Shown here: positions 8,039 to 16,808 of the stretch, one piece after another
How positions within the stretch are numbered: position 1 is the first letter of the stretch
Layout: each line of letters starts with the position of its first letter
NCBI GenBank assembly: GCA_049324875.1
Contig: JBMONC010000006.1
Location: forward strand, 67,558-131,557
Direction: 5' to 3'
DNA length: 64,000 bases
DNA from: JAWLHU01 sp049324875
GTDB lineage: Bacteria; Bacillota; Sulfobacillia; Symbiobacteriales; Symbiobacteriaceae
Made by a program: the position numbers and the translations under genes
Notes under the pieces: generated by a model
Told to the model about the DNA's origin: nothing
The model's database searches: none
The model's input: the letters and a program-made list of their open reading frames with translations, nothing else

Positions 8039-9583
8039 TTAGGTCTGAGTGCCCCTCAGGTCCGCCACCAGGGCGGCCGTGCCCAGGCGGGCGCCGGTGC
8101 CCCGCTGCAGCTTCTCCTGCCACTCCACCGCCCCGCCGGGCGCCCAGTAGTGCTCCCGGATGTAGGCCACCGCCTCCCGGCTGCCCCAGACCGAGCCGAA
8201 CCGGCGGCGCAGGTCGTGGTGGATCTGGCTGGCCACCACATCGGCCAGCACGTAGTTCTGCCAGTAGACCGGGTACCGGGAGTACCAGGCGTTGGGCTCG
8301 GAGGCCCAGCGCGGGGTCGGGTCTACGGCGCAGCCCAGCAGGCGGGCCTCCACCTCGGCGTTGATCCGGTCCAGCTCCCCGTCCGGGTTGGCGTAGGCCT
8401 GGTACTCAAAGAGGGCGTGGGCCGAGCGCTGCCGCAGGTAGGCGAACCACGGGCCCATCGCCTCCCGGCCGGCCGCAGCGATCTCCTCCGGGGAGAGCCC
8501 CACATGGGCCAGCCAGGCCGGCTCCTGCACCAGGTAGCCCATCATCTCCGCCATGCCCTCGCTGAAGACCGAGGGCTCCCGCCGCAGGATGTAGCTCCCC
8601 GGGTCGCTGTGGGCTAAGTGCAGGGCGTGCCCCAGCTCGTGGAAGGCGGTCTTGTAGTAGTTGTGCCCATCCGCCGGATTGCCGAGAATCCGGATATCCC
8701 GCCGGCTGATGACCATGCAGAGCCCATTGTACGGAATGTCCATGAAGTAGACCCGGATGCCGAGCTCCGCCAGATCCACCCCGTGGAGCCGCCCCCACTC
8801 CTCCAGCCGGCCCATGATGCCGGACCGGGGGAAGTAGCGCGGCGGCAGGCCGCCCTCGCCGTCCAGCAGGAACTTCACATCCCACGGCTGGATCTGGCCC
8901 AGCCCATGCCGCTCCGCCCCCGTCTCGATCACCTTCCGGTAGGCGGGGCTGCTGGCCTCCGCCAGCTCCTCCAGGATCGCTTTCACCTGCTCCAGCTCCA
9001 GCCCCTGGGCGGCGATCTGCATGTGGGCGTAGGTCTCGAATCCCTCCGCCCGGGCCGCCTCGTTGCGGCGGTGGAAGAGCTCCCGGGTGCGGGCCGCCAG
9101 CTTCTCCGAGAGCGGGGCGAAGGAGAGCCAGGCGGCCCGGCGGCGCTCCCGGTCCGGCTCCACCCGGAGGATGTGCCGCACGGCGCCCAGGTCCAGCTCC
9201 TGCCCCTGCACCTGGTAGCGGAAGGCGACGATGGCGTCGCTGATCTCGTTGACAAGGGCCCGGATCTCGGGTCGGAAGCTGACCCGGGCGCCCTGGAAGG
9301 AGCGCTGCCAGACCACCAGCCGCCGGGCCAGCAGCGGGTCGGAGACCCGGCCCACCCAGCGGGCGACCAGCTCCTGGTAGCCGGGATCGGTCATGATCGC
9401 CGCCTGGGCGGACTCCACCGCCTCCATCTCCGGTGGTCGCTGCTTCGATTCATACTGCGCAAAGGCCAGGAGCGAGTAGCGGCTGTTCAGCTGCTCCAGC
9501 TGGGCCTCCAGCCGGTCCAGGAACTGCCGGAGGCCCTGCTCGTCGCTCACGGTAGCGGGGTCGAGGCGCTCTGGTTCGTACAT
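8039..9583 (-). CDS. M3-family zinc oligopeptidase
   Basis: A 514-residue cytosolic metallopeptidase of the M3 (thimet oligopeptidase/PepF) group. The zinc-binding HELGH is at residues 315-319, and the third ligand is a glutamate in SEGMAEMMGY (residues 341-350). The long helical N-terminal half limits access to peptides. It probably trims oligopeptides taken up or released during protein turnover. It lies 44 bp upstream of the SbtA-like gene on the same strand, and 22 bp separate it from the thiN-like gene upstream. Confidence 0.87.
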   Translation of the reverse strand: MYEPERLDPATVSDEQGLRQFLDRLEAQLEQLNSRYSLLAFAQYESKQRPPEMEAVESAQAAIMTDPGYQELVARWVGRVSDPLLARRLVVWQRSFQGARVSFRPEIRALVNEISDAIVAFRYQVQGQELDLGAVRHILRVEPDRERRRAAWLSFAPLSEKLAARTRELFHRRNEAARAEGFETYAHMQIAAQGLELEQVKAILEELAEASSPAYRKVIETGAERHGLGQIQPWDVKFLLDGEGGLPPRYFPRSGIMGRLEEWGRLHGVDLAELGIRVYFMDIPYNGLCMVISRRDIRILGNPADGHNYYKTAFHELGHALHLAHSDPGSYILRREPSVFSEGMAEMMGYLVQEPAWLAHVGLSPEEIAAAGREAMGPWFAYLRQRSAHALFEYQAYANPDGELDRINAEVEARLLGCAVDPTPRWASEPNAWYSRYPVYWQNYVLADVVASQIHHDLRRRFGSVWGSREAVAYIREHYWAPGGAVEWQEKLQRGTGARLGTAALVADLRGTQT

Positions 9584-9605
9584 GCGAAAACAGACCTCCC
9601 CAAGC

Positions 9606-10238
9606 TTAGTCCCAGGCCTGGATCACCAACAGATATCCCTCGCCCACGCTGACCCGGGCCTCCGGTCCGGCGAGCCGGTTGGAGACCCCCAGGGACTCGC
9701 CCCACCGGAGCGTGGCGTTCTGCAGGGGCCAGCGGGCCGGGCTGACCGAGACCCCGGTGGCGGCGGGCGTAAGCGGGAGCAGGGAGAGGAAGTCGCCCGG
9801 CTGACCGGCGACGGTCAGGCTCTGCCCCGGGCGGAGGAGCCGGGCGATGTTCTTGCCGTCCACCAGCGTGACGGGGACCGCCACCCCCGGCAGCAGCAGC
9901 AGGTTGGCCAGGGTGTGGTCCAGCCGGCTTCCCGCCCCGCCCACCAGGAGGATCTCCCCCGCCCCGCGCCGGACCGCCTCCTCCAGCGCCAGGTGGGTGT
10001 CGGTCTGGTCCTTCTCCACCGGCACCCGCTGCACCGGGGTGCCCGCCGCCTCCAGCCGGGCGAGCACGGCGGGGTCCGCCGAGTCGAAATCGCCCAGGAT
10101 CAGGCCCGGTGTCAGCCCCAGCGCCAGGGCATGGCGAATGCCCCCGTCGGCACAGATCACCAGGTCGGGCGCTCCGATCAACCGGCGGACCCGCTCGTAG
10201 TCGTAGACCTGTCCGGCCGAGAAGATGACCACCCTCAC
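9606..10238 (-). CDS. thiN: Thiamine pyrophosphokinase
   Basis: A 210-residue enzyme predicted to convert thiamine plus ATP to thiamine diphosphate plus AMP. Family motifs are clear: VICADGGIRHAL near residue 30, LGDFDSAD, DQTDTHLALEEA and GGAGSRLDHTLANL, followed by the C-terminal beta-sandwich. The GTG start overlaps the stop of the PrcB-like gene by 4 bases (GTGA), indicating translational coupling in a pgsA - prcB-like - thiN operon. The many open bases upstream in this frame are a shadow of the PrcB-like gene. Confidence 0.88.
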   Translation of the reverse strand: MRVVIFSAGQVYDYERVRRLIGAPDLVICADGGIRHALALGLTPGLILGDFDSADPAVLARLEAAGTPVQRVPVEKDQTDTHLALEEAVRRGAGEILLVGGAGSRLDHTLANLLLLPGVAVPVTLVDGKNIARLLRPGQSLTVAGQPGDFLSLLPLTPAATGVSVSPARWPLQNATLRWGESLGVSNRLAGPEARVSVGEGYLLVIQAWD

Positions 10239-10606
10239 AGCGACACCACCCTGCGGGCCACCTCCGCCCGGCGCTGGTCGTAGGCGACCAGGGTGACCGG
10301 GCCGCCCCCCAGCCCCGCCCGGGGCACCCGGGCCACGGCGTAGGGGTGGGTGAAGGCCTGGGTGACAAACATCCCCGGCTCCGGCCGCTGCACGGTCAGC
10401 TGCAGCTCCACCCGGTCGGGGGCGGCGACCCGGGCGCTCTCCACCCGGACCCCGTAGCCGCCGGTCCGCTGCTCTCCCATGTCGACCACCACCGCCACCT
10501 CGCTCGACCAGTTGACGCCGGCCAGGCTGACCAGCGGACCGGCGAGGTCCCCTTCCAGCCGCAGGCGCTCCTGTGGCTGTGATACCAGGATCAGCTTCAC
10601 CCTCAT
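10235..10606 (-). CDS. PrcB C-terminal-like domain protein
   Basis: A 123-residue protein matching the PrcB_C fold family (named from a treponemal protease complex subunit). The pattern is the central VEVAVVVDMGEQRTGGYGV-like stretch, then VRVESARV, then PGMFVTQAFTHPYAVARVPR. No signal peptide is seen, so it is probably cytosolic or the start is further downstream. It overlaps pgsA by 3 bases (ATGA) and thiN by 4. The role is unknown; a protease-partner function is only suggested by the family name. Confidence 0.6.
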   Translation of the reverse strand: MRVKLILVSQPQERLRLEGDLAGPLVSLAGVNWSSEVAVVVDMGEQRTGGYGVRVESARVAAPDRVELQLTVQRPEPGMFVTQAFTHPYAVARVPRAGLGGGPVTLVAYDQRRAEVARRVVSL

Positions 10607-11244
10607 TCCCCCTGGCGCGGCGGGCCCTTGCGCCCCCGCGGGAGTCTGAACCGGAACTTGAGGGGCCGCCGCTCACCCGCCCCCTCCCCGGCGGCGGATG
10701 CGGCCAGGTGCCCCCGGTAGTAGGCCCAGCCGTAATCGATGCCCGACCAGATGGTCAGGGCGACCGCCGCCCAGAGGAGCGGGGTCTGCAGCCACTCGGC
10801 CAGCGATCGCAGGAAGAAACCCGGGGCGCCGGCGAGGATCATGGTCACGATCAGGACGATCTGGGTGACCGTCTTGGCCTTGCCCCAGGGGCCGGCCGCG
10901 ATCACCGTCCCCTCGGCGGCGGCAATGGCCCGCAGCCCAGTCACCGCCATCTCACGGCCGATCAGCACCATGGCGACCCAGGTGGAGAGCATCCCCAGTT
11001 CGACGAGGGCGATCAGCGCTGCGGAGACCAGCAGTTTATCCGCCAGCGGGTCCAGGAACTTCCCCAGCCGGGTGATCTCCCGGTTCTTCCGGGCGAGGTA
11101 CCCGTCCACCCCGTCGGTGATGGCCGCCACGATAAAGATGCCAGCCGCGATCAATTCCCCGTAAGGCAGGCGGGTCAGGAATGCCAGCAGGAAGAAGGGG
11201 ATGAGGAAGATGCGCGCCAGCGTCAACAGGTTTGGTACGTTCAT
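10603..11244 (-). CDS. pgsA: CDP-diacylglycerol-glycerol-3-phosphate 3-phosphatidyltransferase
   Basis: A 213-residue integral membrane enzyme that makes phosphatidylglycerol phosphate, the first committed step to phosphatidylglycerol and cardiolipin. The CDP-alcohol phosphotransferase signature DGx2ARx8Gx3Dx3D is complete, spanning residues 47-69 (D47, G48, A51, R52, G61, D65, D69). About five membrane helices follow the pattern of the family, and a basic C-terminal tail ends the protein. The ATG at 11244 follows AAGGAG by a good spacing. It heads the operon with the PrcB-like protein and thiN. Confidence 0.9.
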   Translation of the reverse strand: MNVPNLLTLARIFLIPFFLLAFLTRLPYGELIAAGIFIVAAITDGVDGYLARKNREITRLGKFLDPLADKLLVSAALIALVELGMLSTWVAMVLIGREMAVTGLRAIAAAEGTVIAAGPWGKAKTVTQIVLIVTMILAGAPGFFLRSLAEWLQTPLLWAAVALTIWSGIDYGWAYYRGHLAASAAGEGAGERRPLKFRFRLPRGRKGPPRQGE

Positions 11245-11359
11245 GCTGCGTCTCCTTCGGAGCCATCTCACCCCATTATAGCAAAGCCGCCTCCCCTGTG
11301 CAGGCTCTTTCGGGGGAAGGACCGAAGTTGCCCTGTCAGGGCCTGCGCTCCCATGCGAA

Positions 11360-11385
11360 GAGGGTGCAGCGCTGGCTGCACCCTC
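11360..11385. terminator. Hairpin after the ECF sigma gene
   Basis: GAGGGTGCAGC at 11360-11370 pairs with GCTGCACCCTC at 11375-11385. The T-tract is weak, so termination is probable rather than certain. It separates the sigma factor gene from pgsA. Confidence 0.5.
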
Positions 11386-11400
11386 CCGACGGCATAGTTC

Positions 11401-12156
11401 TTATGTATCCAGCAGGTCAGGTCCGATGCCACGTTCCATTAAGACTCGGGTCAGCCCCTTGAGGGCATAATTCAGCCGGCTCTTGACTGTACCGAGAGGA
11501 ATTTTGAGAGTTTCTGCAATTTCTTGGTAGCACATATCTTGAAAGAACCGCATCTCGATGACGTCTCGGTACTGCTCGGGCAGCTCCTCAAGGGCCTCCA
11601 GGATCGCCTCCGTCAGCCAGGACCTCTCTGCCTCCCGCTCTGGCTGCTGCTCAACCGATGCGGTGTCGTGGGCGGACTGGAACTCCTCGGTAGGCAGCCG
11701 CTTTCGGCGGATGTAATCGATGGCGTTGTTGCGGGCCACCCGGAAGAGCCAGGCCTTCAAATGGCCGTCCATGCGGAAGGAGCCGGCCTGCTGCCAGGCC
11801 TTCAACATGGTGTCCTGGGTGATCTCCTCGGCCATCTGCATGTCGCCGACCAACCTGTGAGCGAAGTGCAGCAAGGCGCCGCCGTATCGATCCATCAGGA
11901 TGCCCAGGGCTTCCTCGTCCCCCGCTGAGAGCCGCCGGATGATGCGGGTCTCGTCGGTCGGCGGCACAAACGGGTCGGCCGCTGGCTTCAGATCATATTC
12001 GTCTGCCGCACGCACCTTCGCAGCTCCCCCCTCATCCGGGTCCGCCCAGCCGGAGGCCTGGTCGGGACCGACACGAGCTCTGGCTTCCCGCTCCCCCCGC
12101 CTGTCAGCTGGGGAGAATTTGAAGTCCTGTCCCTCGTAGGATTCTCCACCGCCCAC
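11401..12156 (-). CDS. ECF sigma-70 family sigma factor
   Basis: A 251-residue extracytoplasmic-function sigma factor. Region 2 covers about residues 75-150, with EEITQDTMLKAW and VARNNAIDYIRRKR. Region 4 covers about 185-245, with ALEELPEQYRDVIEMRFFQ, a helix-turn-helix CYQEIAETLKIPLGTVKSRL and LKGLTRVL. Region 3 is absent, as expected. An acidic extension of about 60 residues precedes region 2, which is unusual. The GTG at 12156 is chosen because AGGAGG lies 7 bp upstream. No anti-sigma factor gene is adjacent, so control of its activity is unclear. Confidence 0.87.
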   Translation of the reverse strand: MGGGESYEGQDFKFSPADRRGEREARARVGPDQASGWADPDEGGAAKVRAADEYDLKPAADPFVPPTDETRIIRRLSAGDEEALGILMDRYGGALLHFAHRLVGDMQMAEEITQDTMLKAWQQAGSFRMDGHLKAWLFRVARNNAIDYIRRKRLPTEEFQSAHDTASVEQQPEREAERSWLTEAILEALEELPEQYRDVIEMRFFQDMCYQEIAETLKIPLGTVKSRLNYALKGLTRVLMERGIGPDLLDT

Positions 12157-12321
12157 AGGTTTCCCTCCTTCCAATGAGAATTTTCTGCCAATGCAAGGGA
12201 ACCTCTAATATTCGTCCGCACTCTTATTCTAACTCTGTATTGTGCAACATGCCGACTAAATCTGAAAATATTTGCCCGGAGAGTGGTGCGTCTGTGTTAC
12301 ATGTCAAGTAGATACTTGGTG

Positions 12322-13212
12322 CTAAAAAAGGCGCATCTGCTGGGAGGAGCCGGGCGGTGGGGTCGGAATCGGCACGCCCCGCTCATCCCGCTCGGGGGTG
12401 GGGAGGCCCAGCAGCTCCATCAGGTCCAGGGCGTTCCGGACGGCGTAGTTGGACCGGTTGTTGTTCATCAGCAGGTGGACCTCCTCGGCGGCCGCCGCCA
12501 GCTCTTGCCGGATGGGCGCGACCCACTCGGCCAGCTCCTGCTTGCTGTAGAGGTAGTCGAAGCGCTGGGCCGTCTTCTCCGCCTTGATGTACCAGGTCTG
12601 GGCGTTCCGCCCGTGGAAGCGGACGATGGCCAGGCGCGGGTCGGTGACCGCCACCACCGCCGGCACGGTGCCGGAGCCGACCTGCGGCTCGTCGCAGACC
12701 ACGTTGACAGCGCGGATCTGGGTCAGGAAGCGGAGCGTCTCCTCCCGGTTCCGCCCCAGGAACCAGGAGTTGTGCCGGAACTCCACCGCCACCAGGTCCT
12801 GTGCGAAGAACTCGCGGCAGAAGTGAACCCACTCCCTGGACTCCGGGGTGCAGGTGAACCAGGGGGGGAACTGGAAGTGGAGCGCCCTCAGCTTCCCTGC
12901 CTCCCGCAGCGGCTCCACCGAGGCGGCGAAGCGCTTGAAGACCTCCCGGATATCCTCCTCGCCGGGACGGGGCTGCCGGTGGTGCCGGGTCATCGCCCCG
13001 TAGGCCTTGACGTTGAAGACGAAGGATGGCGGGGTCTTGGCCGCCCAGGAGGCGTACCACTTGGGCGGCTGCAGGTGGTAGAAAGAGCTGTCCACCTCGA
13101 CGATGCTAAAGTGCTTCGCATAGTACGCAAGCCTTTCTGTAGGTGGCAGCCCCTTGGGGAAGTACTCTTCGTGGTCCGACCAGGCGCAGGTGCCGACGCG
13201 AATCAGGGCCAC
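12322..13212 (-). CDS. DUF72 family protein
   Basis: A 296-residue cytosolic TIM-barrel-like protein of the widespread DUF72 (YecE/YunF-like) family, whose biochemical role is unsettled. Conserved family features are the N-terminal RVGTCAWSDHEEYFP, the VEVDSSFYHLQP segment, FNVKAYGAMTRH, LVAVEFRHNSW and IVRFHGRNAQTW. The GTG at 13212 follows GAGGAGG by 8 bp. It ends 13 bp from the ferredoxin gene upstream, so the two may be one unit. Confidence 0.85.
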   Translation of the reverse strand: MALIRVGTCAWSDHEEYFPKGLPPTERLAYYAKHFSIVEVDSSFYHLQPPKWYASWAAKTPPSFVFNVKAYGAMTRHHRQPRPGEEDIREVFKRFAASVEPLREAGKLRALHFQFPPWFTCTPESREWVHFCREFFAQDLVAVEFRHNSWFLGRNREETLRFLTQIRAVNVVCDEPQVGSGTVPAVVAVTDPRLAIVRFHGRNAQTWYIKAEKTAQRFDYLYSKQELAEWVAPIRQELAAAAEEVHLLMNNNRSNYAVRNALDLMELLGLPTPERDERGVPIPTPPPGSSQQMRLF

Positions 13213-13225
13213 AGGCAGAACCTCC

Positions 13226-13525
13226 TCAGACGCCCAGAGTGGGAACCGGGATCTCCACCACCACATCCCCCAGGATCTCGGCCTGGCAGGAGAGCCTGAC
13301 GTCGGGCGGGGCATAGAGCTCCGCCAGCCGCTTCCGCTCGTGGCGGGCCATGGGCGAGAGCTGGTCGCCCCCGGCCAGCACCTTGCTGCGGCAGGTGGCG
13401 CAGGTGGCCTGTCCGCCGCAGAGGTGGCGCAGGAAGAGATCGGCCCGGATGGCCGCCTGCAGAATGGTGCAGCCGGCCTCGACCTCCACCACCCGGCCCA
13501 TGGGCTGAAATGTAATGCTCGGCAT
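13226..13525 (-). CDS. 2Fe-2S ferredoxin
   Basis: A 99-residue plant-type [2Fe-2S] ferredoxin. The cluster ligands are in HLCGGQATCATCRSKVLAG plus a distal cysteine in RLSCQAEILGD (C-x5-C-x2-C...C). Members of this group of short ferredoxins act as electron carriers in the cytosol. The ATG at 13525 follows a GAGGAG box; the frame is open upstream but that part is not protein-like. The redox partner is not identified. It lies directly upstream of the DUF72 gene. Confidence 0.85.
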   Translation of the reverse strand: MPSITFQPMGRVVEVEAGCTILQAAIRADLFLRHLCGGQATCATCRSKVLAGGDQLSPMARHERKRLAELYAPPDVRLSCQAEILGDVVVEIPVPTLGV

Positions 13526-13559
13526 TGGCCGCTCCTCCTCTGGCCCCATCATAGCACAG

Positions 13560-13590
13560 AAGCCCGCCCCTGACAGAGAGGGGTGGGCTT
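13560..13590. terminator. Terminator hairpin between coat gene and ferredoxin gene
   Basis: AAGCCCGCCCCT at 13560-13571 pairs, with one mismatch, with AGGGGTGGGCTT at 13579-13590. It is located between the stop of the coat-F-like gene (13606) and the ferredoxin start, isolating the two transcripts. Confidence 0.6.
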
Positions 13591-13605
13591 CTTTCGGCTG
13601 TGGAC

Positions 13606-14001
13606 TCAATGGGCCCGGAAGTGCTCCGGGATCTGGTTCTCCGCCGGGTGCTTCTGCGGGTCGGCGGTCTGGTAGCGGCGGAAGGAGGGGTTGTCGGTCA
13701 GCCCCATCTGGTCGTGGATCTGATGGTAGCGCCGCCGCATCTCCCGGATCCGCTCCGCCGAGGCCATCTGGGTCGGGTAGTACCCCCGGGTGTGGAGGAA
13801 GCTGAAGAGGATCTCCTGGTTGTGGCTCTCCTCGCCGTGCATCGCCAGGAAGAACTCCCGCACGCCGTTGTTGGTCGCCTCCAGCGCCGCCGAGGCGTAG
13901 AGCTTGGCCCGCTCCTTGGCGCTGAAGAGGCAGTCCCGCAGGCGGTCGGCGTCGGACATGTGGCCGCGGGTGGTGTTGTTCAGGTCATGGGTGTTACGCA
14001 T
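13606..14001 (-). CDS. Spore coat protein, CotF-like
   Basis: A 131-residue protein with the helical coat-F domain (ferritin-like fold). Its middle reads LFSAKERAKLYASAALEATN and FFLAMHGEESHNQEILFSFL, and the C terminus is YPTQM followed by a basic tail. Coat-F proteins are associated with the spore outer layers in Firmicutes, supporting a sporulating host. The ATG at 14001 follows GGGAGG by 7 bp and overlaps the preceding related gene by 8 bases. The two probably work together as a pair. Confidence 0.72.
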   Translation of the reverse strand: MRNTHDLNNTTRGHMSDADRLRDCLFSAKERAKLYASAALEATNNGVREFFLAMHGEESHNQEILFSFLHTRGYYPTQMASAERIREMRRRYHQIHDQMGLTDNPSFRRYQTADPQKHPAENQIPEHFRAH

Positions 14002-14287
14002 GCCGGTACCTCCCTCCCGCATTCTGGAGCAGGAGCTTCGCCTGCTTGGTGATATCCCCCGGGGCGTCCAGCAGGGCCAGCATCATGTCGATCCGGCGGT
14101 GGTGGATGTCGGCATGCTCTCGCAGGAGCTGCCGGGCATCCTCATCCACCACCTCCTGGGCGTAGTGCAGGCACTTCTTCAGGCCCAGGACCTCGGCATC
14201 CAGAGCGTGCTGGACAAAGATCAACTCCGGCTCGGTCAGCCGGTGTTCGCCCTCGAGGCTTGCCAGCTCGCGTGGGTTGTGCTCCAT
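13994..14287 (-). CDS. Spore coat-related helical protein
   Basis: A 97-residue protein with a two-helix pattern similar to coat-F family proteins (FVQHALDAEVLGLKKCLHYA then LLREHADIHHRRIDMMLALL). It is the first gene of a two-gene coat operon, overlapping the next by 8 bases. Its histidine-rich second helix could bind metal, but this is not a known feature. Its membership in the coat family is inferred from the pattern and from its neighbour. Confidence 0.62.
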   Translation of the reverse strand: MEHNPRELASLEGEHRLTEPELIFVQHALDAEVLGLKKCLHYAQEVVDEDARQLLREHADIHHRRIDMMLALLDAPGDITKQAKLLLQNAGGRYRHA

Positions 14288-14813
14288 CGGTCATCCGCCT
14301 CCTTCGGGCTCTAGTATCGCGCTGCCACCCCCCGCTGATACCCGGTGCTCCCGGCTCGCTCGGCTGCAGAAGCCCTGATGGTAATCCCTGAGAGCCGTTT
14401 ATCGTTGCCACGGATTACACGGATTACACGGATAAAACATATATTACAAAAATATGGGTGGTGCCCTTTTCATGAGGGGTGCTGGTGCGAAGCACCGCAC
14501 CATGGTGGTTACACGGATCTTACAGACAACCAGACGATGATGGTGTCTGGACTCACCCTGGTGCTATCGCCGTAACGGTTACACGGATTTTTGAAGAGAG
14601 CGCGGCTGAATCCATGGAAAGGATGTCTCCCATTCACCCATGGATTCAGCCGCGCTTCGCTCGTTTGTCCGTGTCACCCCTGTGGTGCGGTGCTTCGCAC
14701 CAGCACCACCCTTGAAACGGGCATAAACCCCATCATTGTAAATTTTATGTCTTCATCCGTGTAATCCGTGTAATCCGTGGCCGTTCAACAGCCATCCGTG
14801 TAATCCGTGGCCG
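14288..14813. repeat. MITE-like inverted-repeat element in a gene-free stretch
   Basis: No gene is supported here. CCACGGATTACACGGATTAC begins at 14408 and its reverse complement covers about 14756-14780, forming the outer arms; a second partial copy follows at about 14795-14816. Inside are two mirror copies of a GGTGCTTCGCACC hairpin (about 14476-14515 and 14671-14712) and a perfect 18-bp inverted repeat GCGCGGCTGAATCCATGG at 14599-14616 paired with 14639-14656. The whole could fold into one long cruciform. No transposase is encoded. The right edge supplies or abuts the stop codon of the ABC-F gene at 14814. Confidence 0.7.
14599..14656. repeat. 18-bp perfect inverted repeat at the centre of the MITE-like element
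   Basis: GCGCGGCTGAATCCATGG at 14599-14616 and CCATGGATTCAGCCGCGC at 14639-14656 are exact reverse complements around a 22-bp spacer. It marks the symmetry centre of the larger repeat. Confidence 0.8.
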
Positions 14814-16739
14814 TCAATCTGGCCTGACACCCCGACCCGATCGTTCCTGCTCGATCGCCTCCACCTTCTCGGCCAGCTCGGCCCAGCGGTTCATCGCCTG
14901 GTCCAGCGCCTCCCGGGCCCGGGCATGCTCCTGCGAGAGCGCCTGCAGCCGGCTGTAGTCGGTGGCCGCCTCCTCCATTGCGCGCTCCAGCCGGGCCACC
15001 TCGGCCTCCAGTTCGGCGATTCGATCTTCGATCGTCTCCCACTCCCGCTGCTCCTTGAAGGTGAGCTTGAGGGCGGGCGCCCGGCCAGGGGTCCGGATCT
15101 CCTGGCCTCGGACGAGTCTCTCCTCGGCCCCGGCCGGCTCTGCGGCCTGCTCCAGCTCCGCCAGGTACTCCGAGCAGCTGCCGACATAGCGGCGGATCTG
15201 CCCGTTCTCGAAGCAGAAGAGGTGCCCGGCGATCCGGTCCAGGAAGTACCGGTCGTGGGAGACCGCGACCACCACCCCCGGAAAGGACTCCAGGTACTCC
15301 TCCAGCACAGCCAGGGTCTCAATATCCAGGTCGTTGGTCGGCTCGTCCAGCAGCAGGACGTTCGGCTCCTCCATCAGCTTGCGCAGCAGGTAGAGCCGGC
15401 GCCGCTCACCGCCGGAGAGCTTGCCGATTTCGGTCCACTGCAGCTTCACCGGGAAGAGGAAGCGCTCCAGCATCTGGGAGGCGGTGATGGTGGCCCCGTC
15501 GGGGGTCTGCACCACCTCGGCAACCTCCTTGATATACTCGATCACCCGCTGATCGGGGTTGATCTCCTCCGACTCCTGGTCGTAGTAGGCGAGGCGGACG
15601 GTCTTGCCCACCTTCACCTGGCCGCTGTCGGGGGCAAGCCGGCCGGCCATCAGCTTCAGGAGGGTGGACTTGCCGGCCCCGTTCGGACCCACGATCCCGA
15701 TCCGGTCCCGGGGCAGCAGGTTGTAGGTGAAGTCCCGGATCAGGCTGCGCCCCTCAAACCCCTTGGAGACGCCGTCCAGGAGGATGATCTCCCGGCCCAG
15801 CCGGTGGGAGCCGACGGCGATCTCCACCCGCCCCTCCCGGGCTTCGGGCGCCTGCTCCGCCAGGGCGTTCACCCGGTCGATGCGGGCCTTCTGCTTGGTG
15901 GTCCGGGCCTTGGCCCCCCGCCGCAGCCAGGCCAGCTCCCGCCGGAGCAGGTTCTGCCGCCGCTCCTCCCGCACCGACTCCGCCGCCTCCCGGGCCTCCT
16001 TCAGCTCCAGGAAGCGGGTGTAGCCGCCGTCGTAGCTGTAGAGCTGCCCCCGGTCCAGCTCCAGGATCCGGGTGACCACCCGGTCCAGGAAGTAGCGGTC
16101 GTGGGTGACCAGCAGCAGCGCCCCCGGGAACCGGGCCAGCTGCCCCTCCAGCCAGGCGACAGTGGCGTTGTCGATCTGGTTGGTCGGCTCGTCCAGGATC
16201 AGCAGGTCGGCGGGGTGGATCAGCGCCCGGGCCAGGGCGACCCGCTTCCGCTGCCCGCCGGAGAGGCTGGCCACCGGCGCCGCGTACGCCTCCACCCCCA
16301 GGCGGGAGAGGATCGCCTTCGCCTGCGCCTCCAGCGCCCAGAGCTGGAGGGCGTCCATCTGGCTCTGCAGGTCGGCCAGCCGGCGCTGCAGCCGCCCGTG
16401 CTCCGGGGCGGCGGCCAGCTCCTGCAGGGCCTGCTCGTACTCCCGGAGCAGCCGGAACTCCGGGCTCTCCCCGGCGAAGACCGCCTCCAGCACCGTGGCC
16501 CCCTCCGGAAAGGAGGGGTTCTGGGCCAGGTACTGGATCCGCAGCCCCTGCCGGACCGTCACGGTGCCGGCATCCGGCTCCGCCAGCCCCGCGATCACCT
16601 GCAGGAGGGTCGACTTGCCGCTGCCGTTGATGCCGATCAGACCGATCCGCTCCCCCTCCTCGATGCCGAGGGAGAGGTTATCAAAGAGCCGCTTCTCGCC
16701 GTAGACCTTCGAGAGCGACTCCGCTGTCAGGATGTTCAC
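14814..16739 (-). CDS. ABC-F family ATP-binding protein
   Basis: A 641-residue soluble protein with two ABC ATPase domains and no membrane segments, typical of ABC-F translation factors that bind the ribosomal E site. Domain 1 has Walker A GINGSGKST (near residue 38) and LSGGQRKR. A basic linker with RRGAKARTTKQKAR follows (about residues 270-290). Domain 2 has GPNGAGKST and LSGGERRR, and the C-terminal coiled coil runs from about residue 560 to the end. This arrangement resembles Uup/YdiF-type members, with a housekeeping or antibiotic-protection role. The start could be GTG at 16739 or 16748. Confidence 0.85.
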   Translation of the reverse strand: MNILTAESLSKVYGEKRLFDNLSLGIEEGERIGLIGINGSGKSTLLQVIAGLAEPDAGTVTVRQGLRIQYLAQNPSFPEGATVLEAVFAGESPEFRLLREYEQALQELAAAPEHGRLQRRLADLQSQMDALQLWALEAQAKAILSRLGVEAYAAPVASLSGGQRKRVALARALIHPADLLILDEPTNQIDNATVAWLEGQLARFPGALLLVTHDRYFLDRVVTRILELDRGQLYSYDGGYTRFLELKEAREAAESVREERRQNLLRRELAWLRRGAKARTTKQKARIDRVNALAEQAPEAREGRVEIAVGSHRLGREIILLDGVSKGFEGRSLIRDFTYNLLPRDRIGIVGPNGAGKSTLLKLMAGRLAPDSGQVKVGKTVRLAYYDQESEEINPDQRVIEYIKEVAEVVQTPDGATITASQMLERFLFPVKLQWTEIGKLSGGERRRLYLLRKLMEEPNVLLLDEPTNDLDIETLAVLEEYLESFPGVVVAVSHDRYFLDRIAGHLFCFENGQIRRYVGSCSEYLAELEQAAEPAGAEERLVRGQEIRTPGRAPALKLTFKEQREWETIEDRIAELEAEVARLERAMEEAATDYSRLQALSQEHARAREALDQAMNRWAELAEKVEAIEQERSGRGVRPD

Positions 16740-16808
16740 GTGCCCCACCGCTCTTTCTGCCGGTCTCCATCCCTGTTATGGTACCGGAAAACCGGGGCGG
16801 GTGCCAGA

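Noticed and set aside
14400..14820. Possible CRISPR array
   Set aside because: The repeats are inverted, of different lengths and without regular spacers.
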